Assembly: GCF_031846305.1 (NCBI RefSeq)
Contig: NZ_JAVRHY010000003.1
Span: forward strand, 186,001-250,000
Length of the DNA stretch: 64,000 nt
Reading direction: 5' to 3'
Source of the DNA: Spectribacter acetivorans
Lineage (GTDB): Bacteria > Pseudomonadota > Gammaproteobacteria > Nevskiales > Salinisphaeraceae
The position numbers and the translations under genes were made by a program. This document shows positions 1-6,531 of this stretch, piece by piece. The first letter of the stretch is position 1. The number at the start of each line of letters is the position of its first letter. The notes under the pieces were generated by a model. That model made no database searches. It saw nothing but the letters and a program-made list of their open reading frames with translations, and was not told where the DNA came from.

Positions 1-137
1 TCCACGACGGTGACGCCGTCGCGGTGCGCCTGCAGCCACTGGGCGTCGACCAGCGGACCGGGCAGCGTGGCCGCCTGCGTGGGCGCGCAGGCGCTCAGCA
101 GCATGGCGGCGGCAAGCGTGATCAACGGCTGTTTCAT
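1..137 (-). CDS. Putative lipoprotein, sulfurtransferase-like N-terminus (partial)
   Basis: Only the first 45 codons are in the window; the gene runs off the left edge. It starts MKQPLITLAAAMLLSAC, a lipoprotein signal peptide with lipobox LSAC, so the product should be anchored in an envelope membrane. The mature part begins LPGPLVDAQWLQAHRDGVTVV, which resembles the opening strand of rhodanese/mercaptopyruvate sulfurtransferase domains. An in-frame ATG at 149 is an alternative start; 137 was preferred because of a GGTGA upstream. It is the last visible gene of a leftward sulfur-related operon. The rhodanese assignment rests on about 20 residues and is tentative. Confidence 0.55.
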   Translation of the reverse strand, partial: MKQPLITLAAAMLLSACAPTQAATLPGPLVDAQWLQAHRDGVTVV

Positions 138-162
138 CGGGTTCACCATGGGTCGGGCGTGG

Positions 163-810
163 TCAGGTATCCAGTGCCGCCACGCTGTCTGCCAGCGAGA
201 CGGGCTCGGACGTCAGCACATGCAGGCGGCGGTCGTCGAGCAGATTGGGCCGCGGCCCCCGGCTGGCCAGGTCTGTCAGTCGCTGGTCGCGGGCCTTGAT
301 GACGCGCTCGATCTGTGGCCGCAACAATACTGTCGTTGCCGCCAGCCAGTCGGCCACCGCGAGCAGTTCGGCGGTGGGCGGAGCGACACGGAAGCCGTCG
401 AGCGCGTCCAGTACGTCGGGGGCCGGCTGCCAGACCTCGTCGGTCACCCAGCGATTGGTGGTGAAAACCCGCAACGGCAGTCCGCGGGCGTCCACCGACA
501 GGGCCACCAGATGCGTCAACGGTTCGCGTTCGTCCGCGTCGGCGGCGCCGGCCCGCACAAACAGATGGAAGTGGCCGTGTTCGCCCCAGGCGGCTGGCAT
601 GTCCCGGTGGCAATGGTAGAAGAACCGGTACCCGGAGGCGGTATCGCGAGCGTCCCGGGGCGGGTAGTGGGTCCACTCGCCGGGCTCGGCGGCGTCCCCC
701 ATGACGGCGGACACCACGCTGGCACCGTCACGGGCCAGCGTGGTCATGCGGTCGATCGCGGTGCGCGCCGCGGTCTGCCGACGCCGCTTGTCCGCCACCG
801 CGACCGTCAA
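163..810 (-). CDS. DUF6969-like protein of unknown function
   Basis: About 215 residues with no signal peptide. Recognisable blocks are GEHGHFHLFVR, LTHLVALSVDARGLPLRVFTTNRWVT, a run ending LLRPQIERVI, and LLDDRRLHVLTS near the C-terminus; from memory these match the uncharacterised family named DUF6969. The cluster of histidines (YHCHRD and GEHGHFH) could bind a metal, but no activity is known. The frame is open back to an ATG at 921, but that would overlap the neighbouring lipoprotein gene by about 100 bases, so the TTG at 810, 7 bases after that gene's stop, is proposed; ATG 747 is also possible. It lies between the NPCAG lipoprotein and the sulfurtransferase-like gene, so a sulfur-linked role is inferred from context only. 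Confidence 0.65.
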   Translation of the reverse strand: MTVAVADKRRRQTAARTAIDRMTTLARDGASVVSAVMGDAAEPGEWTHYPPRDARDTASGYRFFYHCHRDMPAAWGEHGHFHLFVRAGAADADEREPLTHLVALSVDARGLPLRVFTTNRWVTDEVWQPAPDVLDALDGFRVAPPTAELLAVADWLAATTVLLRPQIERVIKARDQRLTDLASRGPRPNLLDDRRLHVLTSEPVSLADSVAALDT

Positions 811-817
811 TGCCGGA

Positions 818-1030
818 TCAGCCGCCCGCGCAGGGGTTGCTCGGCCGCTGACCGGTGGCGCCGGCGCAGGGATTGGCGGGTTTCTCCGACGCGGTCTTCT
901 GCGAATCCGCGCTGGATGCATCGCCCTGCTCCGAGGAGCAGCCGGCCATGGGCGCCACGCTGCCCAGAGCCAGGGCCAGGGCCGAGAGTTGTGCCGTCAG
1001 GCGACCGGCATTATTGCCAGACTGTTTCAT
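818..1030 (-). CDS. Small NPCAG-motif lipoprotein
   Basis: A 70-residue protein with a signal peptide ending in a lipobox-like MAGC, followed by a Ser/Asp/Glu-rich linker and two copies of the motif NPCAG (NPCAGATGQRPSNPCAGG at the C-terminus). Small secreted proteins carrying NPCA repeats are known from Proteobacteria but have no established function; the cysteines suggest a redox, thiol or metal role. It sits 31 bases downstream of the permease gene and just ahead of the DUF6969-like gene on the same strand, so it is probably co-transcribed with the YeeE/YedE halves. Start ATG at 1030 is the only one that gives an export signal. Confidence 0.7.
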   Translation of the reverse strand: MKQSGNNAGRLTAQLSALALALGSVAPMAGCSSEQGDASSADSQKTASEKPANPCAGATGQRPSNPCAGG

Positions 1031-1061
1031 CGTCAGTGTCCTCGAGTCGGTACGAATGGGA

Positions 1062-1670
1062 TCAGGCGTTGCCGGGCTCGGCCGTCTGGCCGCCGGTGTC
1101 GGTGGCGCGCTGCTTCGGCTTGGGTGTGCGCGTGGTGAAGTAGCCCACGCCGGCCGCCACGGCGGTCAGCATCAGCAGGACCACGATGGTGGGCAGCCCC
1201 AGCAGTTCCGGCACCGTCTGGGCTTCCGGGGCGGGCAGGGCGGTCAGCATGGGTTCGACCGCGTTGTAGACGCCCGCGAACACCACGGTGCCCAGAATCA
1301 GGCCCAGAAAGAACACCACGCCGTCCATGTGACCGGAAAAAATACCGACCACGGAAGTGCCCGGGCAGAAGCCGCCCACGGCCATGCCGGCCCCCACGCC
1401 CGCGCCGCCGAGCAGGGTGGCGTAGATGAAGGCGGAGGGGATGTAGATCTCGTTCTTCGAGATGAACCCGGTCATCTCCAGGATGAACAGCCCGAAGGCG
1501 CACACCAGGATAGCGGTGAACATCACGTTGAACACCGTCCAGTCGCGGAAACGCAACTGGGCGGTCAGCTTGCAGGCGCTGGCAAAGCCGGCCCGCTCCA
1601 GCGCAAATCCGAAGATCAGGCCACAGACCAGTGCGGTGGCCACGCTATACATACCGATGGTGAAGCTCAT
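1062..1670 (-). CDS. YeeE/YedE-family permease subunit (C-terminal-half type)
   Basis: A 202-residue, very hydrophobic protein with about five membrane segments. It carries the family signatures ERAGFASACKL near residue 25 and GGFCPGTS near residue 102, where cysteines line the substrate path in thiosulfate transporters of the YeeE (TsuA) family. In E. coli YeeE the two halves are one chain; here they are separate overlapping genes. The ATG overlaps the stop of the upstream half (ATGA at 1667-1670), implying translational coupling and an equimolar complex. Predicted role: uptake of thiosulfate or another sulfur species across the inner membrane. The exact substrate is inferred from the family. 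Confidence 0.85.
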   Translation of the reverse strand: MSFTIGMYSVATALVCGLIFGFALERAGFASACKLTAQLRFRDWTVFNVMFTAILVCAFGLFILEMTGFISKNEIYIPSAFIYATLLGGAGVGAGMAVGGFCPGTSVVGIFSGHMDGVVFFLGLILGTVVFAGVYNAVEPMLTALPAPEAQTVPELLGLPTIVVLLMLTAVAAGVGYFTTRTPKPKQRATDTGGQTAEPGNA

Positions 1671-2185
1671 GCCCAGTACCTCTTCATGAACAGGCCGACG
1701 CCGGCGCCGGTGGCAAAGAAACCGATCAGGAACAGAAAGCCGGCCACCCCCAGGGTGGCGCTGCCGGACAGCCCCAGCCCACTGGTGCAGCCCAGCGACA
1801 GACGGGCGCCGAAACCGGCGAGCATGCCTCCGAGCAGGGCGAGACCGCCGCGCTTGGCGCGGCCGAGTTTATCCGGGCCGCCGAACTGCAGACGGAAGCG
1901 GCCGGCGGTCAGCGCGCCGATCAATGCGCCCACGGCGAGGCCGATCAACTGCCAGGTAATCCAGAAATTGAGCGGGTTGTAGCCGTCGGACAGCATGCGT
2001 CCGAAGTAGGCGTTGGATTCGGCCGCGTTGCCGGCCACGGTCTGACTGGTCTTGGCCGCGATGGCGGTGGTGGCGCCGCTGGCCCCCAGCCCGTGCCCCG
2101 TGAGCACGAACGTCAGCAACAGGCCGAGGCCGAGCAGGCCGCCGGCGATATAGGGATTCCAGTACGGCTTGGGTGCAGTCTGCAT
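1667..2185 (-). CDS. YeeE/YedE-family permease subunit (N-terminal-half type)
   Basis: A 172-residue membrane protein starting MQTAPKPYWNPYIAG, with four to five hydrophobic segments and the signature SLGCTSGLGLSGSATL close to the C-terminus, containing the conserved Cys-Thr-Ser-Gly of this family. It pairs with the overlapping downstream gene to make a complete YeeE/YedE transporter. The start at 2185 is supported by a strong AGGAGGAGAG Shine-Dalgarno sequence; the frame is open further upstream but without such a site. It is the first gene of the leftward operon, under the promoter and palindromic operator candidate at 2275-2325. Expected role is import of thiosulfate or a related sulfur compound. 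Confidence 0.85.
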   Translation of the reverse strand: MQTAPKPYWNPYIAGGLLGLGLLLTFVLTGHGLGASGATTAIAAKTSQTVAGNAAESNAYFGRMLSDGYNPLNFWITWQLIGLAVGALIGALTAGRFRLQFGGPDKLGRAKRGGLALLGGMLAGFGARLSLGCTSGLGLSGSATLGVAGFLFLIGFFATGAGVGLFMKRYWA

Positions 2186-2225
2186 GCAATCTCTCCTCCT
2201 GCGATGCATCCGGCGGGTGCCGGGA

Positions 2226-2254
2226 CGATGCCCGGGTTTCGATCACCCGGGATC
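2226..2254 (-). promoter_or_regulatory. Leader hairpin ahead of the YeeE/YedE operon
   Basis: The inverted repeat CCCGGGT / ACCCGGG with a 7-base spacer, extended by CGAT / ATCG, lies in the presumed 5' leader of the permease transcript, about 40 bases ahead of its start codon. It could act on RNA (stability or attenuation) or as a second protein-binding palindrome. No U-tract follows, so it is not a standard terminator. Confidence 0.35.
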
Positions 2255-2274
2255 GTCGCGCCGGGTTGCTTGTA

Positions 2275-2290
2275 ATACCCGTGCGAGTAT
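2275..2290. promoter_or_regulatory. ATAC-N8-GTAT palindrome, candidate operator
   Basis: The half sites ATAC (2275-2278) and GTAT (2287-2290) flank an 8-base spacer. The site falls at about +1 to +16 of the predicted leftward promoter, where a repressor would block initiation. Sulfur genes of this kind are often controlled by ArsR-type persulfide or sulfide sensors such as BigR/SqrR; linking this site to such a protein is inference, since no regulator gene is in the window. Confidence 0.35.
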
Positions 2291-2297
2291 CCGTACT

Positions 2298-2325
2298 GTT
2301 ATCACAGTCGATTTCGCGGCGTCAA
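2298..2325 (-). promoter_or_regulatory. Predicted sigma-70 promoter of the YeeE/YedE operon
   Basis: Reading leftward, TTGACG (2325-2320) is followed by a 16-base spacer and GATAAC (2303-2298) with a TG extension just upstream. The start point would fall near 2291, inside the palindrome at 2275-2290 and about 105 bases ahead of the first gene. Confidence 0.45.
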
Positions 2326-2374
2326 TTTTCCGGCGCCGTGGTCGAACATACGTTCAGCCTTGCGGAGCCCCGTC

Positions 2375-2830
2375 ATGAAAGCGATTTCGGTCCATCCCAC
2401 CCGCCGCCGCCTGCTCGGTGGCCTGTTGCCTGCGGGACTGTTGCTCGGCGCCGGTGGCGTGGCCGCGGCGGCCGACTCCCGGGCGGGCGTGGTCTATCAC
2501 CTCAGCGACAGCGCCCGGGCGACCGGGGCGATCCGTAATCTGGAGAACCATCGCGCGGCCGATGACGGCATCGAGATCGCGGTGGTGGCGCTGGCTGGTG
2601 GCGTCGATTTCCTGCGCAGCGGCGCGAAAGACGATAACGGCAATGATTACAGTGCTTTGGTGGAGTCGCTGAGCTTCAAGGACATCCGCTTCCTGGCCTG
2701 CGGTAATACCCTGGAAGCGCTTGATATCGATCCCGCTGATCTGCACTTCGGCGTCGAGGTGGTGGCCTCCGGGGTGGCGGAAATCGCCCGCCTGCAGAAC
2801 GAGCGCGGCTTCGCCTACATCCGTCCATGA
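2375..2830 (+). CDS. DsrE-family (DUF1791-like) exported protein
   Basis: A 151-residue protein whose N-terminus, TRRRLLGGLLPAGLLLGAGGVAAAA, looks like a twin-arginine signal peptide. The mature part fits the DsrE-like fold found in small sulfur-relay or sulfide-linked proteins, with a single conserved cysteine in RFLACGNTL near residue 111. ATG 2375 was chosen for its GCGGAG ribosome site; a TTG 15 bases upstream is possible. The stop overlaps the next gene (ATGA), so the pair is coupled. It is divergent from the YeeE/YedE operon. Likely role: periplasmic sulfur carrier or sensor; no enzymatic activity can be read from the sequence. Confidence 0.8.
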   Translation: MKAISVHPTRRRLLGGLLPAGLLLGAGGVAAAADSRAGVVYHLSDSARATGAIRNLENHRAADDGIEIAVVALAGGVDFLRSGAKDDNGNDYSALVESLSFKDIRFLACGNTLEALDIDPADLHFGVEVVASGVAEIARLQNERGFAYIRP

Positions 2831-3222
2831 GGCTGCGACCGATCCTGTCGTGGCTGGCCGCCGCCGGCGGCCTGGCGGTGCTGGCGACCGGTCTGGCCTG
2901 GCGGTCGGCGGCCCCCGCGGCGGAGCCGCGACTGCTGATGTTCGAGCTGCCCGACTGCCAGCCCTGCATCCAGTTCGAGCGGGACGTCGGCCGTATCTAC
3001 GACAACACGGAGGAGGGTCGCCGCGCGCCGATCCAGCGGTTGCCGTTGGATGAACCGCCGCCCGAGGACCTGGCACTGGAAGCCGATGTCGAAGTCGCAC
3101 CCACCTTCGTGCTGATCCGGGATCGCCGCGAACTCGGGCGCATCACCGGCTATCGCGATGACGAGGCCTTCTGGCTGTCGCTGACACGGCTGTTGCGGGA
3201 ACTGGGAAACGACACCGACTGA
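2827..3222 (+). CDS. Thioredoxin-like protein (SoxS/SoxW type)
   Basis: A 131-residue protein with an N-terminal membrane or signal segment (residues 5-30) and a thioredoxin-fold domain carrying CQPC in LPDCQPCIQFERD near residue 43 and the cis-proline region VAPTFVLI near residue 95. Such short CxxC proteins are found with sox and other sulfur-oxidation genes, where they keep periplasmic sulfur-carrier thiols reduced or reactivate them. Its ATG overlaps the stop of the DsrE-like gene. The substrate is not determinable from sequence; a partner role for the neighbouring DsrE-like protein is inference. Confidence 0.8.
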   Translation: MRLRPILSWLAAAGGLAVLATGLAWRSAAPAAEPRLLMFELPDCQPCIQFERDVGRIYDNTEEGRRAPIQRLPLDEPPPEDLALEADVEVAPTFVLIRDRRELGRITGYRDDEAFWLSLTRLLRELGNDTD

Positions 3223-3344
3223 CCGATTGCGGGTCCCCCAGGCGAGGCAGGCGACAGCCGCCGGGATGGCATACTCGGCGATGTTCACGCGGCGGCCCGC
3301 GCACTGCCGTGTCATACCGATCGCCGAGCCCCGGAAGCCCGTTC

Positions 3345-5135
3345 ATGAGCATTCGCGTCCTGCCCCCGCAACTGATCAGCCAGATCGCCGCCGGCGAGGT
3401 GGTCGAGCGGCCGGCGTCCGTGGTCAAGGAGCTGCTGGAGAACAGCCTGGATGCCGGGGCCGGCCATATCCGCGTCGATCTGGAATGCGGCGGCCTGCGG
3501 CTGATCCGGATCCGGGATGATGGCCGCGGCATGGGCCGCGAGGAGCTACCGCTGGCGCTGGCCCGCCACGCCACCAGCAAGATCGCCAGCCTGGACGAAC
3601 TAGAACGGGTGGCCAGTCTCGGTTTTCGGGGCGAGGCCCTGCCCAGCATCGCGTCCGTGTCGGATCTGATCCTGACCAGCCGGCCGCATGACGCGGACGA
3701 AGCTTTCAGCGCGGTGGGGGTGGGCGACGATGACCCGCCGCCGGTGCGTCCTGCTGCGCATCCGCCGGGCACCACGGTCGAGGTACGGGATCTGTTCGCC
3801 CGGGTACCGGCGCGGCGCAAGTTCCTGCGCACCGAGGCCACCGAATTCCGGCATGCCCATCAAGTGGTTCGCCGTATCGCGGCCAGCCGGTTCGATGTGG
3901 CGTTCACGCTTCGTCACAACGGCAAGACCGTGCTGGAGCTGGCGCCGGCGACCGCCGCGGCCGAGCGCGAGGACCGGGTGGCTCGCCTGTTCGGCCAGGA
4001 CTTTCTCGCCCACGCGGTGGCGCTCTCGGAAACCGCCGCCGGCATGCAGTTGACCGGCTGGATCGCCACCCCCGGGTTCTCCCGCTCCCGGGCCGATCTG
4101 CAGTACAGCTACGTCAACCAGCGGCTGATCCAGGACCGGCTGTTCAACCACGCCGTACGTGCCGCCTATCAGGATGTGCTGCACAACCAGCGGTTTCCGG
4201 CGTATCTGTTGTATCTGTCGATGGATCCGGCCGGGGTCGACGTTAACGCGCATCCGGCCAAGGCCGAGGTGCGCTTCCGGGCGTCGCGGCAGGTGCATGA
4301 TTTCGTTCACCAGAGCCTCAAGCAGGCGCTCCGGGCGCAGGGTGGGCACGATCAGGCCCACTACGTGCCGCTACCGACCTCGTTCGACCCGGCGCCGGCG
4401 CCTCGCCATGAAGCCGGGACCGCCGGCTCGGCGCCGATCCGTCAGCGGGGCCTGGGCCTGAGCGAGGCGGCCGCCACGTATGCGTTCCAGCAGCCGGCCT
4501 CGACACGGGCTACCGCGGTGGCCGCCGCGTCGCCCGACGAGGCGCCGGCCACGCCCCGGCTGGGCTATGCGCTGGCCCAGCTGCGCGGCATCTACATCCT
4601 GGCCGAGAATGCCCAGGGGCTGGTGCTGGTGGATATGCATGCCGGCCACGAACGGGTGCTTTACGAGCGCCTGAAGACGGCGCTGGGCGAGGGCCGGCTG
4701 ATCAGTCAGCCGCTGCTGGTGCCGGAAGTGGTGGACGTGGGCGAGGCCGCAGCCGATGTCGCCGAGCAGGCGGCCACGGAGCTGGCGGCGCTGGGGGTGG
4801 AACTGGATCGCCAGGACCCCAACCGGGTCACTGTTCGCGCGCTGCCGACTCTGCTGGGCGAAGTGGATGCCGCGGCACTGGTGCACGATTTGCTGTCGGA
4901 CCTGGCGGCCGAGGACGGGCCGGGCCGTATCGCCCGGATGCAGGATGAGCTGCTCGCGGACATGGGCTGCCGGGCGGCGATCAAGGCCGGGCGCCGGCTC
5001 AGCCTGGCCGAGATGAACGCGCTGTTGCGGGACATGGAGGGCACCGAGCGGGCCGGTCACTGCAATCACGGGCGGCCGACCTGGGTGCAGGTGGATATCG
5101 CCGATCTCGACCGTATCTTCATGCGCGGCCAGTAG
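3345..5135 (+). CDS. mutL: DNA mismatch repair protein MutL
   Basis: 596 residues. The N-terminal GHKL ATPase shows all motifs: VVKELLENSLDAGA with the catalytic Glu, DDGRGM, RHATSKI and LGFRGEALPSIA. A proline/alanine-rich linker spans roughly residues 330-400. The C-terminal dimerisation domain contains DMHAGHERVLYE, which matches the endonuclease motif DQHA(X)2E(X)4E except for Gln to Met, and ends with a CNHGRP motif; this points to a nicking-competent MutL rather than the E. coli type. ATG 3345 begins the conserved MSIRVLPPQLISQIAAGEV. It leads the mutL-miaA-hfq-hflXKC order typical of Gammaproteobacteria. Confidence 0.97.
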   Translation: MSIRVLPPQLISQIAAGEVVERPASVVKELLENSLDAGAGHIRVDLECGGLRLIRIRDDGRGMGREELPLALARHATSKIASLDELERVASLGFRGEALPSIASVSDLILTSRPHDADEAFSAVGVGDDDPPPVRPAAHPPGTTVEVRDLFARVPARRKFLRTEATEFRHAHQVVRRIAASRFDVAFTLRHNGKTVLELAPATAAAEREDRVARLFGQDFLAHAVALSETAAGMQLTGWIATPGFSRSRADLQYSYVNQRLIQDRLFNHAVRAAYQDVLHNQRFPAYLLYLSMDPAGVDVNAHPAKAEVRFRASRQVHDFVHQSLKQALRAQGGHDQAHYVPLPTSFDPAPAPRHEAGTAGSAPIRQRGLGLSEAAATYAFQQPASTRATAVAAASPDEAPATPRLGYALAQLRGIYILAENAQGLVLVDMHAGHERVLYERLKTALGEGRLISQPLLVPEVVDVGEAAADVAEQAATELAALGVELDRQDPNRVTVRALPTLLGEVDAAALVHDLLSDLAAEDGPGRIARMQDELLADMGCRAAIKAGRRLSLAEMNALLRDMEGTERAGHCNHGRPTWVQVDIADLDRIFMRGQ

Positions 5136-5143
5136 GCAGGCTG

Positions 5144-5226
5144 CGCGTTTCGCGTTTCAGGACCGAAACGCCAGAGGCGATGACAAAACCCGAAACCCGA
5201 AACTCGCAACCCGAAACCGAAAAACC
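5144..5226. repeat. Divergent GAAACNN heptamer arrays at the mutL-miaA junction
   Basis: Two GAAACGC units read on the minus strand (about 5144-5161), and after a short gap GAAACCC, GAAACTC, GCAACCC and GAAACCG read on the plus strand (about 5190-5220). The 7-base periodicity is clear. The right arm lies inside miaA and encodes its odd N-terminus. Similar arrays occur at 42104-42138, 42349-42386 and 55962-55985. Confidence 0.7.
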
Positions 5227-6151
5227 GGTGGTTTTCCTCATGGGCCCCACCGCGTCGGGCAAGACCGACGCGGCCCTGGCGCTGGCGGAGCGGTTGCCGG
5301 TGGACCTGATCAGCGTTGATTCGGCGATGGTCTACCGCGGCATGGATATCGGCACCGCCAAGCCGTCCAGCGAGGTTCGCCGGCGGGTGCCGCATCGACT
5401 GGTGGACATTCGCGACCCGGCCGAGGGTTATTCCGCCGCCGATTTCGCCACCGATGCCCGCCGCGAGATCGACCGCAGCCACGCCGCCGGCCGCGTGCCG
5501 CTGCTGGTGGGGGGCACGATGCTCTACTTCCGGGCGCTGTCCGAGGGCCTGTCGCCCCTGCCGCCGGCGGATGCTGCCATCCGCGCCGAGCTGACCGCCG
5601 ATGCCGAACGCCACGGCTGGCCGCAGCTGCATGCGCGGCTGGTGAAGCAGGATCCGGTGACGGCCCGGCGGCTGCATCCCAACGACGGTCAGCGCATCCA
5701 GCGGGCGCTGGAGATCGTTTCCCTGACCGGCCGGCCAGCCAGCGATATCCAGGGCGACCGACAAACCGACGCGGTGGCCGCCGGCGCGGTGCGGCTGGCG
5801 CTGGTACCGGGGGACCGGGCAAGGCTGCATCAGCGCATCGAATCGCGCTTTCACGCGATGCTGGACCAGGGCTTCATCGAGGAGGTTGAAAACCTGCAGC
5901 GCCGCCCCGACTTAAATCGGGAAATGCCGGCGATGCGCGCGGTTGGATACCGCCAGCTATGGCACTACCTGGCCGGCGAATGGTCCTACGAGGAAGCCGT
6001 GCAGCGCGGCATATTTGCCAGCCGGCAGCTGGCCAAACGGCAGCTGACCTGGCTGCGCCGGGACCACCGGCCGCGCTGGTTCGATGCGGACACGGCGACG
6101 ATTATTGACGACATTCACGACACGCTTGCCAGGGCGCTCGAACTGGCATGA
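5180..6151 (+). CDS. miaA: tRNA dimethylallyltransferase MiaA
   Basis: 323 residues. It transfers a dimethylallyl group to A37 of tRNAs reading UNN codons. The P-loop GPTASGKTD lies at about residue 22, followed by DSAMVYRGMDIGTAKP and, near the middle, HPNDGQRIQRALEI, all diagnostic. The first 17 residues (MTKPETRNSQPETEKP) lie before the conserved core and are translated from heptamer repeats; an internal start near the P-loop cannot be excluded but no better ATG is present. It follows mutL by 44 bases and precedes hfq, the usual gammaproteobacterial order. Confidence 0.96.
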   Translation: MTKPETRNSQPETEKPVVFLMGPTASGKTDAALALAERLPVDLISVDSAMVYRGMDIGTAKPSSEVRRRVPHRLVDIRDPAEGYSAADFATDARREIDRSHAAGRVPLLVGGTMLYFRALSEGLSPLPPADAAIRAELTADAERHGWPQLHARLVKQDPVTARRLHPNDGQRIQRALEIVSLTGRPASDIQGDRQTDAVAAGAVRLALVPGDRARLHQRIESRFHAMLDQGFIEEVENLQRRPDLNREMPAMRAVGYRQLWHYLAGEWSYEEAVQRGIFASRQLAKRQLTWLRRDHRPRWFDADTATIIDDIHDTLARALELA

Positions 6152-6220
6152 CTCGTGCTAAAGTTTCAAACTATGGATGACAACACGCCTCCCATGCCCG
6201 AAAACGACGGAGACCAAAAA

Positions 6221-6487
6221 ATGGCGAAGGGCCAGACACTACAAGAACCATTTCTCAATGCATTGCGAAAAGAGCGTGTGCCCGTTTCCATCTATCTGGT
6301 GAACGGCATCAAGCTGCAGGGCCAGATCGAATCCTTTGATCAGTTCGTGGTGCTGCTGCGCAACGCGGTGTCACAGATGGTTTACAAACATGCCATCTCC
6401 ACCATCGTGCCGTCGCGCAACATCAAGTCGTCGGTCGGCTCGGAGCCGGATTCGGAGCAGGATGAGGAAACCCCTGGCAACGAATAG
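6221..6487 (+). CDS. hfq: RNA chaperone Hfq
   Basis: 88 residues beginning MAKGQTLQEPFLNALRKERV, the canonical Hfq start with Gln8 and the Sm1 motif, followed by the Sm2 block VYKHAISTIVPSRN. It forms a hexamer that pairs small RNAs with mRNAs. The frame stays open upstream to 6155, but ATG 6221 with GGAG before it matches the family. The C-terminal tail after residue 67 is short and acidic (SVGSEPDSEQDEETPGNE), unlike the longer E. coli tail. It lies between miaA and hflX. Confidence 0.97.
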   Translation: MAKGQTLQEPFLNALRKERVPVSIYLVNGIKLQGQIESFDQFVVLLRNAVSQMVYKHAISTIVPSRNIKSSVGSEPDSEQDEETPGNE

Positions 6488-6531
6488 TCGGCATCGCCCG
6501 GCCACCCTCGGCCTGTCGTTGAGCCACCCGC

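Noticed and set aside
855..1982. Plus-strand frame opposite the lipoprotein and permease genes
   Set aside because: Composition typical of an antisense shadow; the minus-strand genes have membrane helices, Cys motifs and overlapping start/stop codons.
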